Origin: Elymus sibiricus
Lineage: Eukaryota > Streptophyta > Magnoliopsida > Poales > Poaceae
DNA: 64,000 nt
Direction of reading: 5' to 3'
Assembly (NCBI GenBank): GCA_039707655.1
Contig: CM077676.1
Coordinates: 185,376,936 to 185,440,935, forward strand
This document shows, in pieces, positions 19,791-30,049 of the stretch (the first letter of the stretch is position 1; each line of letters begins with the position of its first letter). Made by a program: the position numbers and the translations under genes. Below the pieces are notes generated by a model. The model was not told where the DNA came from. It saw nothing but the letters and a program-made list of their open reading frames with translations, and made no database searches.

Positions 19791-20607
19791 TTGCTGTTAT
19801 ACCGGAGGACAGGTACTTACAAGGTTATACGAGCGTGGATTATGTGTACCAGATCCCGTAGCGCCGTCATGCTTCGCTGAAAAATGGTTTTGCTTGTTTC
19901 AGATGATAGTTCCAGAAGAAATAAGAGTTGAAGTCAGAGTTGCATAGGCGTATAAGCTAAGAGAGCAGTAAAATGATATCCAAGCATCGTTGGAACAGTG
20001 CACAGCGCAGTGATATGTGGATACTTAGTTCGGGCCGGCGTTTGGGCATACTCGCCTAGAGTGCGGGTCACTTCAGAGCCGTTGAGGATGATGCGCTTGC
20101 GTTGGCTGGCCGCCTACGGAAGCAAATCTTGAGCGGCGGCTGAGCGCTACGATGCGGTGGACGAGGCCATTGGTGAAGCACCAGCGGGGGGGGGGGTGGA
20201 GGTCCGATGATGTGCTCAGTGAAGTAGCCTCGGTAAGGTGGAAGACGGCGTCGGTGAAGCAGACCTGATGCGGTGGAAGTCGGTGTATGTGAAGCACGTC
20301 GGTTGCGGCGGCCGACGTTGTCGGTGGACCACCCGGTGCGGTGGACGAGGGCGTAGATGAGGTAGCTCCGGTGCGGTGGTGTAGTGTGACCGTCGTCTTT
20401 GTCGTCGTCCGGTACGGAGGTGGGGAACGAGACGAGACGAGGGGCGATTCGAATTTTACTTGGGTGGCGGCGAATTAGGGATTTGAGCGCTCTGGGCGCG
20501 GAAGGGGGCGGGGGAGAAGGGGGATTTTGCAGGGCTGGAATTCGGGCCGCCAGATATTTCAATCCAAAACGTGGAGGCGCGCAGTTTATAACATCTGTAC
20601 GACACAC

Positions 20608-21129
20608 GCCACCACCACGACACGACCGTGGTCTACCTGGTGCGCCTACATTTGAGAATGCAAACGAATCTTTTTTTCATTGGGAAACAAATCTGTATGT
20701 ATTACCATGCCCGTGTTTTCCTTGCAAATAATTAGTCCTTCGAAACGACATACTAGTAATTAATTAATGATGAGTTCTTTGAATTAGAGTGTGTTTGTGA
20801 CATAGCGATCTCCAATTCTAACGTGGATTTCGCATTTCATGGTATCCACGCTAAGTTTTTGAATGCAAATTCATATGTATAAGATTAACACTATGGTGGT
20901 GAGAAAACTTTGGATGTATTCAAGCATATGACCACACACATACAAAATACCACAACAATCGAGTCAATATTAGTGCATCAACTTTTCCAAACCATGCATG
21001 TATGGCACGAATTCGAAATAATTACAGAAGCCATATGCATGGTCCTCAATTCAAATTTTACAATGTGCACTAAATTGAAACGTCAATATTAAGTCTATTA
21101 CTATCTACATTCAAATGTTGTGTTTAGCC
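20608..21129. other. AT-rich intergenic DNA, no feature seen
   Basis: No ORF with a motif, no terminal repeat pair and no RNA gene was recognised. It separates the CACTA-type genes from a pyrimidine-rich repeat. Confidence 0.5.
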
Positions 21130-21491
21130 GCCCTCCCCCCCGACACACACACTACATACTTCCTCTATCGATCAATCTTCCACTCTTAACCACTTTATAG
21201 AGCTATTGGCTTCCGACACCCGCTCATTCTTTCTCTCCATGTTTCGATCTCTAATTCTCTCAAATACACAAACCCCTTTCCCCCACTCTCTCAACAAACG
21301 TATTTTTCTCACACACCTACCATTGCACTCCATGCCGAGCTCTCTCTCTCTCCCTCCCACCCTCTCGCTAGATACATACATTGGCTCTCTAGACCCCCCT
21401 TCTCGCGCACATGCACGCGCGTTGTCTATCTAGGTCACTCTCTCCACACCGTCTCACTCTTTCGACCGCACGGCGGCCCACACTCGCTCAA

Positions 21492-21526
<35 letters not shown>

Positions 21527-22195
21527 ATCTAAGTCTCGATTAACCTCGCTTTCTCTCACACACAAACGTTATATTTCCCTGTTTGGGCCTCGATCGACAC
21601 ACTCCATACTCTATCACGCAGATTATCTATCTAGGTCACTCTCACCAAACCATCTCACTCTTTCGACCATTTGGCGGCCCACACTCGCTCAATCTCTCCC
21701 TCTCTCTTTATGCATGTCTCGATTAACCTCGCTTTCTCTCACACACAAACGATATATCTCCTTGTTTGGGCCTAGTTCGACATATTGTATATACTCTCTC
21801 ACGCACATTATCTATCTAGGTCACTCTCTCCAACCCATACTTCTCACTCGTTCGACCGCATGGTGGCCCACACTCTCTCTCTTTATCTATGTCTCGATTG
21901 ACCTTGCTTTCTCTCACACACAAACGATGTATCTCCCTGTCTGGGCCTCGATCCACACTTTGTATACTCTGTCATGCACATTGTCTATGTAGGTCAATTT
22001 CTCAAGATCTCCCTTACAACCCTCACCCTCCCCAAAAGCTCGATCACACGATATCTCTCCAGAGCATATCTCTCTTTTGACCGAATGTCGGGCCACACTC
22101 ACCCTATCTCCCTGTCTATCTATGTCTCGATTGACCTCTCTTTCTCGCGCCGTCTCTCCCACACATAGACGCTACCTCTCCATCTCTCACAGCGC
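21130..22195. repeat. Pyrimidine-rich tandem repeat, period about 180-200 bp, with (CT)n runs
   Basis: From about 21425 the unit TCTATCTAGGTCACTCTC ... TTTCGACCGCA ... GTCTCGATTAACCTCGC ... TCTCACACACAAACG recurs with starts near 21425, 21629, 21812 and 21987. It is degenerate on the right to about 22190. A 193-codon frame (21411-21992) stays open across about three units with a repeated Leu/Ser-rich peptide. It lacks a domain and is probably a by-product of low-complexity sequence. Confidence 0.85.
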
Positions 22196-22338
22196 CGAAG
22201 CTATTTACATTGCCAGGGGGACTATGCCTCCATCCTTGAATTAATTTGTGAAGGCATTTATTTCGGAGGGTTTATGTTAGTTTTTTTTCTAGCATTTGTC
22301 CCACAACCACTCCAAACACCGTTGCCCCCCTGGAGGCT

Positions 22339-22447
22339 GCTTCGGTGCCATAACGTTACCTGCCTTTGGGTGGGTGACATGTGGGCCTGCTACCTGTTGG
22401 GCCCACATGTCATGCACCAAAGGCACCTGCCTTTAAGGCACCGAAGC
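22339..22447. repeat. Short foldback (inverted repeat), 109 bp
   Basis: GCTTCGGTGCC at 22339 pairs with GGCACCGAAGC ending at 22447, and GACATGTGGGCC pairs with GGGCCCACATGTC around a small loop. The arms also share CCTTTGG and CCAAAGG. It looks like a MITE-like hairpin, but no target duplication was identified. Confidence 0.7.
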
Positions 22448-22595
22448 TCAGTCCCCCCTGCGGCCCTGCCCCTCCCCCAATTATTTCCCTCTAGGTCTGT
22501 GACCGCTCTCTCGCACGCTCTTTCTCACCTTTCCCATCGCACCATGGTATTTTTGCAAAAAAACTCTCGTGTTTTCTTTAATTATTACAAACAAC

Positions 22596-22721
22596 CTACA
22601 AACTACACACCGGGGGTCCACCTGTAATGGAACAAATTTCACCCCATAAATTAAAATGCTACAAACTACACACCGGGGGACCCACCTGTCATGGAACAAT
22701 TTTGGACCCATATAAATTAAA
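22596..22721. repeat. Two direct 63-bp units
   Basis: CTACAAACTACACACCGGGG, followed by a CCACCTGT-ATGGAACAA phrase and ATAAATTAAAA, occurs at 22596 and again at 22659. It is a simple tandem duplication without coding sense. Confidence 0.8.
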
Positions 22722-22778
22722 AATGAAAAGGATGAGGATCGAACAGGCGACCAGGCCCTTCCAGGCGCATGTCAGCGA

Positions 22779-23206
22779 TTCTGTGCCCAGGCTCATCTGC
22801 ACCCGGTCAAGAAAAAATTCACAAAAAGTTCAAAAAAAAATCAAAAAATTCACAAAAAATTCAAAAAAAAGTCAAAAAAAGTCAAAAAATCCAATTTTTT
22901 GTGCGTGCTAGATAATTCGTTGCGTGAGGTCCGCTCCAATTTTAAGAGCATTTGAACATCTTAGTAGCTCTCAGCGAAAAAGACAAATTGGGTCAGAACA
23001 GTACATGAACAGTACACTCTTTTACAGACCCCGAATCTGTCTTTTTTGCCGAGAGCTACTCAGATGTCCAAATGATATGAAAATTGGAGCAGACATCACG
23101 CACCAAAATGTCTACCATGCAAAAAAATGGAATTTTTTGAATTTTTCTAGTATTTGTTTTCATTTTGTTCTTCAGCGTGGATGCAGATGAGCCTGGACTC
23201 AGAAAT
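22779..23206. mobile_element. Foldback element, about 430 bp
   Basis: Long imperfect inverted arms. The outer part CCCAGGCTCATCTGCACCC (from 22779) pairs with GGATGCAGATGAGCCTGG (to 23206). The inner part GTCCGCTCCAATTTTAAGAG to about 22995 pairs with the segment 23040-23095 (GAGAGCTACTCAGATGTCC and CAAATGATATGAAAATTGGA). Arm ends carry A-rich and T-rich runs. This fits a non-autonomous Mutator-like or foldback transposon. I found no clear 8-9 base target duplication. Confidence 0.65.
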
Positions 23207-23797
23207 GGATTGTCGCGTTTGTTGTATCTTTAATGGATAACATGTTTTTATATTACTTTCAGTACATTAGTGGGACTGGCTTGTCAGCACATACTACTCC
23301 CCTTCGTTGGGCCACTTACTGGTGGGTCCCATGTCTGCTCTCTCTCCCTCCCCCCTTCTACGTTTAGACGCACGGGCAAACACAAAGAACGCGCGAGCAG
23401 TAAACATGGCGCGCCACCCGGGGCAGATGCCCAATGCCGTCGACCGTATCTGGACGCGTTCACAAGTTACGGCACCAGTTTCACCTACTAGTATTTTACA
23501 AGTATAGGAAAAAAAGTGACCGTGATGGACAAGTTCAAGCACCCGTGGTGTATTTAACTAGTAGTAATAATTAAATGCGTGGATAAATGTATGTATCGCC
23601 TAGTGCTCAAAGGGACCTGCTCGCGCCCTACAAGTATTTGGAATTGACGCAGGTATTTAATATGAAATGTTTGCGATGAGAAGGAATACATGTCGCTTGA
23701 TGACTTTTTTTATTTAATTTGATAGGGCTCTAGCAGAACACTCAAGCGATCAAACCATAGATTTCATTCAGTCTGACTATGACTTTACATTCATACC
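23207..23797. other. Unassigned sequence left of the Tat element
   Basis: No gene is recognised. Because the Tat element inserted at ATGAT, this DNA was originally continuous with 46348 onwards, downstream of the disrupted minus-strand gene. It may therefore include that gene's 3' region. An open minus-strand frame around 23294-23542 has no motif. Confidence 0.4.
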
Positions 23798-23802
23798 ATG
23801 AT

Positions 23803-24296
23803 TGACGGTGTCCTTGATTAGGGGGTACCAACCTAGACGGCCCATAGTCCGCGGTCTGGGCGTGAAGGCCCTGTTCCCCTCCAGATGGACTCCGGGAGCT
23901 GTGACGTGATCAAGATGGTCTCTGCCGAAGACTTGGAGTGTACCCCAAGACATCTCCTGCCGCCTCCATACGCATCCCTAGATACTGCCTATGTAACCCT
24001 AGATGCCCCTGCCTGGCGTGTATATAAGCCGGAGGGTTTAGCCTGTAGAGGACACAGAATCATAATTATCATCCACCTAGCTCTAGGGTTAGGTTTCTCC
24101 TGACGATCTCGAGGTAGATCAAGCTTGTACTCGATACTTCATCATCAATATAAACAAGAGCAGGACGTAGGGTTTTACCTCCATAGAGAGGGCCCAAACC
24201 TGGGTAAACATCGTCTCCTTTGTTCCTGTTACCATCGATCCGAGATCCACAGCTTGGGAACCCCTACCCCGAGGTCAGCCGATTTTTACACCGACA
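23803..24296 (+). repeat. 5' LTR of the Tat element
   Basis: A 494-bp direct repeat, TG...CA, with TATATAAG at 24021-24028 as probable promoter. Directly downstream CTGGTGCTTTCGTTGAGAG probably contains the primer binding site. The priming tRNA was not identified. Confidence 0.95.
24021..24028 (+). promoter_or_regulatory. TATA box in the Tat 5' LTR
   Basis: TATATAAG in the context GGCGTGTATATAAGCC, conserved at 46067-46074 in the 3' LTR and at 47138-47145 in the related LTR. It is the likely start of the genomic transcript. Confidence 0.65.
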
Positions 24297-24339
24297 CTGG
24301 TGCTTTCGTTGAGAGTTCCGCTATGAGATCAACAAAAGA

Positions 24340-25046
24340 TTGATGGGATCGTCGATCAACGACTCCAACCCCCAGGGCACTATTTCTATGCCCGAAACCC
24401 TCATTGCCGGATCGCTCCCTCTCTTTTACGAGCAAGGAACGATCCCAGACACCTCTGATGCCCCGGCCGAAGTCTCCATAAAGAGTGAGGGGCTGAGGTA
24501 CTTTTTGGAAAGCGATTCTGACAGCGGCCAGCTGGAAACGACCGGCAAGTCGAATCCCCCGATTAGTTCGACCTCTCCGGCGGTTGCATGTCCCTCGCAG
24601 GACAAAAGCGTCGAAGCTTCGAGCCCTCGGCCTATGGAGGTCGAGGTTCCCTTCCCGAAGACGTCCCACATTGAATATTGTCCCGATAGATCGGGCCACC
24701 CGATGTTTGGGATCTAGCCTACATACGACAGCTGCCCGATGAGTCGATCAGGCGCTTCTGGGCCAGGTTTTTGTCTGTCAAAGATGACATACCGGATTAC
24801 CAGGACTCAGAAATAATAGCAGCCTTTCAGCGCGGCTGTAGGAACCAGGGCGTTTTGAACGCTCTCACTCGCCGATGTATCGAAACACTACCGGAACTGT
24901 CCCGTCTGGTGTCAAGATTCTGCGCCATTGAAGACGCTTGGCTGGCCCAGGAAAAGCAAACAGACTCGATTTGCAGCAACCACTTGAAACACGACAGGAC
25001 CATGCCTCATCACAAGCCCAGTGATCAACGCACGATGGTCGCGTGA
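24340..25046 (+). pseudogene. Tat gag, decayed and shortened
   Basis: The start at 24340 gives a Ser/Pro/Glu-rich N-terminus that stops at 24717. A second frame then reads on, with DLAYIRQLPDESIRRFWARF and LSRLVSRFCAIEDAWLA, a sequence typical of the capsid (retrotransposon gag) region of plant Tat elements. The frame change near 24700 and the short length indicate a deletion. The downstream frame continues into pol, broken only by nonsense codons (first TGA at 25044-25046). Confidence 0.75.
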
Positions 25047-27218
25047 CTTCGGAAAAAGAAGAAAACGGCGGACCGATCTAGGACCGACCTCGATGGCCTC
25101 TTGGATAAGCCATGCCCGATCCACTCCGTCCTATTGAACACCAGCCCCACCCACAGCCTTCATGACTGCTGGGTGACGAGGCAAGTGGCCAAAGGAGGCC
25201 TAAACCTCCTCACAGCCACACCTTGGCATTCGGAGGAGCCGTTAGGCGACGACGAAGTGCTAATGATCTATGAAACCTTCACGTCCAATAACCAAAGGAA
25301 GTGAGCCCTCCGAGAAGTTAATTCCATCCGGGAAGTAGCCGCCCGGGGCGCGTGGGTAGACACGCTGATCACCTTTGATCATAAAGATCAACCGAAGTCC
25401 GCCCCGAGCAGGTGCCCCGCGGCACTGGTTCTTGACCCAATCGTGGGAAGCTGCCATCTCCGGAAGGTGCTCATGGACGGAGGTAGCAGCTTAAATTTAA
25501 TATATGAAGATACTCTGGACAAGATGCAGGTTGATAAATCACGCATCGAACAGAGCCACACCACCTTTAAAGGTATAATACCCGGACGTGAAGCACGTTG
25601 TAGTGGGAAAATCACCTTGGACGTGGTCTTCAGAACGCCTGACAACTACCGATTCGAAGAAATAATGTTCCGTATCATTCCCTTTAAAAGCGGCTATCAC
25701 GCCCTCTTGGGACGGGATGCCTTCTCGAGATTTCAAGCGATTCCACACTACGGCTACATGAAACTCAAAATGCCGGGCCCCAACGGGATCATTACGATTT
25801 CGAGCAACCCCGATAGGGCGCTAAGGGCCGAAAACAAAACGGTGTCGCTTGCCTTAGAGTCCCTATCCAAGGCTCTCGCAGCCGAGGAACTGACTACACT
25901 GCGAGCCGAAGTTGACCGAGATGATGTCATCCTCAGCAAACAGCCGAAGTCGACCTCGTTCATGCCGGCCGACGACATAATCAAGTTTCAAGTCCACCCC
26001 ACTGACCCGGCCAAAATGGCATCAATCGGGGCGAATCTTGAGCCAGATATTGATGAGGCTTTACGCAACTTCCTTAAAGAAAACTGGGATATATTTGCCT
26101 GGCATCCCTCGGATATGCCAGGGATACCCCGCAGGCTCGCCAAACATAGCCTGAATATCTTAAAGGGCTATAAGCCTGTCAAACAAGCACTTCGGCACTT
26201 CTCTAAACCCAAGCGTCAAGCGATGGGTGAAGAACTAGCTAAACTTCTCGAGGCCGGATTCATAAGGGACATAAAGCACCCCGAGTGGCTCGCCAATCTA
26301 GTCATGGTGCCCAAAAAGGACAAGTCCTGGCGCCTGTGTGTCGATTTTAAAGACCTAAGCAAGGCTTGCCCTAAAGACTCCTTCCCACTACCCCGCATTG
26401 ACCAGATTGTGGACGCCACCGCCAGGCACGATTCGTTGTGCTTCCTGGACGCCTACTCAGGGTATCATCAGATAAAGATGAAAGACTCCGATCAAGCCGC
26501 GACCGCCTTTATTACGCCCTACGGGCCGTTTTGCTTCAATACCATGCCTTTCGGGCTGAAAAACACCGGGGCAACATACCAATGCATGATTCAAACATGC
26601 CTGGAAAAACACATCGGAAAAACCGTTGAAGCTTACATCGACGACGTGGTGGTCAAGACTAAGCACGTCGGATAGTTGGTAGACAACCTCCGTGACACAT
26701 TCAACAGTCTGCGGGAGTACCAGATCAAACTCAACCCGGAGAAGTGCATTTTCGGCGTACCCACGGGCAAACTCCTCGGCTTTATCGTATCTAGCCGAGG
26801 TATCGAAACCAATCCCACAAAAATAAGAGCCCTGGCCCGACTAGAGGTGCCTACCGAGCTCAAGCATGTCCAGAAGTTAGCGGGCTGCGTGGCCGCCTTA
26901 AGCCACTTTATCTCAAGACTCGGGGAAAAAGTTTTACCCCTGTACAGGCTACTAAAGCAGACCAAGAATTTCAAATGGACTGGTGAGGCAGCAGCCGCCC
27001 TGGAAGACATCAAATCCCCCCTCGCCACAAACCCCATCTTAGCCGCCCCAGGCATAGGTGAGCCGATGATACTATACATCTCGGCCACCAACCAGGTGGT
27101 CAGTGCAGTCCTCGTGGTCGAACAAGACATGGAGGGCCATAAGTTCCAGGTGCAAAAACCAGTCTATTATGTTTCTGAGGTCTTAACCCCATGTAAAACA
27201 TGCTACCCACACTATTAG
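25047..27218 (+). pseudogene. Tat pol: aspartic protease and reverse transcriptase
   Basis: The same frame as gag continues with a TGA at 25302 and a TAG at 26673. The protease active site is VLMDGGSSLNLIYED near 25470. RT motifs follow in order: the LEAGFIRDIKHPEW region, VPKKDKSWRLCVDF, SFPLPRIDQIVD, FLDAYSGYHQIKM, and the catalytic YIDDVVVKTK at about 26634-26663. After the TAG comes LNPEKCIFGV and GFIVSSRGIE, the end of RT. The catalytic residues are intact, but the nonsense codons make the copy inactive. Confidence 0.92.
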
Positions 27219-27881
27219 AAGATAGCCTATGCCGTATTTATGGCATCGTGAAAACTTCGGCACTACTTTCAAGAGTGCTCGATCACTGTGGCGTCTGAAG
27301 TCCCTTTAAGTGACATAATTAATAATAGGGATGCTACAGGGCACATAGCCAAGTGGACCATAGAGCTCTTACCCTTCGAAATAACATACCAGCCACACCG
27401 AGCCATTAAATCTCAGGTGCTGGTAGACTTCGTGGCCGAATGAACAGATGCCGAGCCCCCTAAAGAGTAGAACACATATTCACACTGGACCATGTATTTC
27501 GATGGTTCAAAAATGCTCCTTGGGCTAGGGGCTGGAGTAGTACTCACATCGCTAACAGGCGATAATATTCGCTACATGTTGCAGATCATGTACACAGATT
27601 CCAATAACGCGGCTGAATACGAAGCTCTTCTACATGGGCTCCGGATAGCAGTCTCAATGGGCGTTAAACGCCTCGAGGTCCGAGGAGATTCCAACCTCGC
27701 CATCTCCCAAGTAAATGGCGAGTTTGATGCAAAGGACCCAAAAATGACAGCCTACCGGAACACAGTTCTAAAGATTTCGGCCAGGTTCGAGGGGCTTGAA
27801 TTTCTTCATATCCCCCATGACAGCAACCAGGCCGCCGATATCCTAGCCCAAATGGGCGCTAAACGGGATAAGGTACCGTAA
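27219..27881 (+). pseudogene. Tat pol: remnant RNase H plus second (archaeal-type) RNase H
   Basis: The canonical RNase H remnant (after KPVYYVSEVL, through KLRHYFQECS to VDFVAE) carries stops at 27216, 27249, 27441 and 27468. It is followed by a second RNase H beginning MYFDGSKMLLGLGAG, with NNAAEYEALLHGL, LEVRGDSNL and NQAADILAQ. These supply the expected Asp, Glu, Asp and terminal Asp residues. A tandem second RNase H is a known hallmark of the Tat lineage. TAA at 27879-27881 ends this open part. Confidence 0.9.
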
Positions 27882-29300
27882 AACACCTTCCTCGAATGGC
27901 TCTTCAAGCCATCTGTAACCTGGCAGGACGGCACAGAGACGTCGGTGTCAAACGATGCGAGGCAATTTGCCCCACCCGAGGACGAAACGGAGGAAGAAGT
28001 AATCGGAGGATCCGAGGTTCAGGAAACGGCCTCGGCCCACGAGGTCATGGCAGTCATTGCACCCTGGACCGAGCCCATCCTCGCTTACCTTCTCCGAAAA
28101 GAACTCCCTGAGGACCAAATTGATGCACGTCGGATCGTAAGGCAGTCTAAAGCCTATAAAGTCCATGAGGATGAGCTCTATAAGCAAAGTACCACAGGTG
28201 TCCTCCAACGGTGCATATCCGAAGAGGAAGGAAGATCGCCACTTAGCGAGATACACTCCAGCATGAGCGGACACCACGTCGCTGCTCGGACCTTGGTAAG
28301 CAAGGCGTTCCGAGCTGGTTTCTACTAGCCAACAACAGGGGCTGATGCCAAACTTCTGGTACAACGCTGCCCCGGCTGTCAAGTGTTCGCCCAGCAAAGC
28401 CACATGCCTCCTACAACCCTCAGGACTATTCCAATCACTTGGCCTTTTGCGGTCTGGGAGCTAGATATGGTTGGCCCACTTAAGGGAGGGTCACGGAAAA
28501 ACAAATATCTACTCGTCATGGTAGACAAGTTTACAAAGTGGATCGAAGCAAAACCAGTCACCTCGGCAGGGGCAGTCCCAGTAATCGAGTTCGTTTCTGG
28601 AGTGGTGCACCGTTACGGTATCCCCCACAACATCATAACGGACAACGGGACAAATTTCACTGCCAAAGAGGTGAAGGAATGGTGCGCAAAGATGGGCATA
28701 AAGCTCGACTACGCATCAGTCTACCACCCGCAGTCAAACGGACAGGTAGAACGCGCCAACAGATTAATTCAAAGCAGCATCAAGCCAAGGCTAGTACGCT
28801 CTCTTAAAGAGGCAGACTGCAAATGGGTGGAGGAACTCGATTCCGTCCTATGGGGTCAGCGCACCACACCAAACCGATCCATGGGGTACACCCCGTTTTT
28901 CATGGTATACGGTGCCGAGGCGGTACTCCCCTGGGACATAATACATGATGCACCTCGGGTACGCATGTATGAGGAATGGGAGGCTTAGTTAGATCGGCAG
29001 GATGCATTGGACGCCTTGGAAGAAGAACGTAACGTAGCCAGGGCGCGCTCTGCAATATATCAGCAGCAAGCAAGACGCTATCGCAATAGAGAGGTTCACG
29101 GAAAGGATTTCAACGTCGGGGAACTGGTCATGAGGCGCCACCCGAAAAAGCAGTAACATAAACTTTCGCCTAAATGCGATGGCCCATTCAACATCGACCA
29201 GGCCCTAAGTGGAGGCGCATATCGGATTCAAGATCCAACGGACGGACGTCTAGAGCCCAACCCCGGGAATGCCGCGCTACTTCGGTGTTTCTATGGATAA
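27882..29300 (+). pseudogene. Tat pol: integrase
   Basis: Continues in the same frame with TAG at 28326. The N-terminal part has RCPGCQVFA, the remaining half of a zinc-binding HHCC motif. The catalytic core shows WELDMVGPL, IITDNGTNF and NGQVERANR, the three acidic residues of the DDE triad. Then come TAG at 28986, EERNVARARSAIYQQQ, TAA at 29154 and a C-terminal GPFNIDQALSGGAYRI, ending at TAA 29298-29300. Except for nonsense codons the frame is continuous with protease and RT. Confidence 0.92.
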
Positions 29301-30049
29301 ACGCCCGAGCATCTTCTTCCCATGTACATACCCTTTTCTCTTCCCGCACTCAAGCATTATTTTACCCTCTGCTCACCTCGGTGATATTTTTTACATATCG
29401 TTCCCTATGGAAACATGCCGCACACTCTTTACAACATGCGTCATTTCCACTCCCTTTATCCTATTGCCAATAAAGCCAACGTATGCACCAAATTTGACTT
29501 AAGATTTGGCCAAGCTGGGTTCCCCGGCTCCTGTGTTTGCCCTTTACGTTCCTGATCGTTTGGCTAAAGGGCAAAGGGAGCACTGCTGTGATTGTTACTC
29601 CCGGGTCACCCGGAGCAGTACCTCAGACGGACAAAGCCGAAAGCTAGCGGTCTTAAACATACAAATTGGTCGGCCACGGCTTCGGAAAATAGTGGAATGG
29701 GTCTTTACACCCCGACCAGGGGCTTTATCCCCGAAGTCGTTCGTCCTCGGACATAAGTGCTCGACACAATCACCTAAGGAAAGGAACTGTTGGAAGAGCT
29801 ATTTTTCTTGGAAGATGTTTCTTACATTAAAAAGTAAAATAACATAACTTTTTGCCCCACCCTTGTCCTTCGAACCATATAGCCGGATTGCCTGGTTGCC
29901 CGAAGTAACTGGTCCGACTAGTTCGGCCAGTAGTAAGGGACACTCCTCGACCAATGGACGAGGAGGTCGAAGCCGATGGCTGGTTGATAGGGTTTGGATG
30001 CACAGATTGATTCATGACGTAAAAGTACTTTGATACATAGAGTCATACA
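29301..30049. other. Non-coding spacer of the Tat element
   Basis: No gene. Its sequence (for example GGGCAAAGGGAGCAC and CTCAGACGGACAAAGCCG) is repeated in diverged form at 53815-54420 and 54425-54960 inside the non-autonomous element. It is a conserved spacer between pol and the antisense gene. Confidence 0.7.

Larger units (their letters stand above)
17779..20607 (-). pseudogene. Second decayed CACTA-type gene with coiled-coil C-terminus
   Basis: The final minus-strand exon (stop at 17779-17781, open to about 18126 apart from one TAG near 18050) encodes a strongly heptad-like Glu/Leu/Lys-rich C-terminus with LEAKLLVERESASALRDEV, a clear coiled coil. Upstream are tandem 30-base exons (18097-18562), a duplicated exon (19163-19345 and 19621-19790), an exon near 19810-19900 (KHDGATGSGTHNPRSYN), and a GC-rich Pro-rich block 20068-20607 that may be exon 1. 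Layout resembles the accessory gene at 11307-14324, but the C-termini differ. One copy of the duplicated exon is frameshifted and several micro-exons are damaged. I cannot assign a function. Membership of the same CACTA element is an inference. Confidence 0.45.

Noticed and set aside
20210..20400. GGTG-rich repeats as a CRISPR-like or regulatory array
   Set aside because: They encode a degenerate Pro/His/Arg-rich stretch in a GC-rich block, without regular spacers; CRISPR arrays are not expected in plant nuclear DNA.
21411..21992. 193-codon Leu/Ser-rich frame as a gene
   Set aside because: It lies within a CT-rich tandem repeat, and its open state follows from absence of A and G rather than from selection that I can show.
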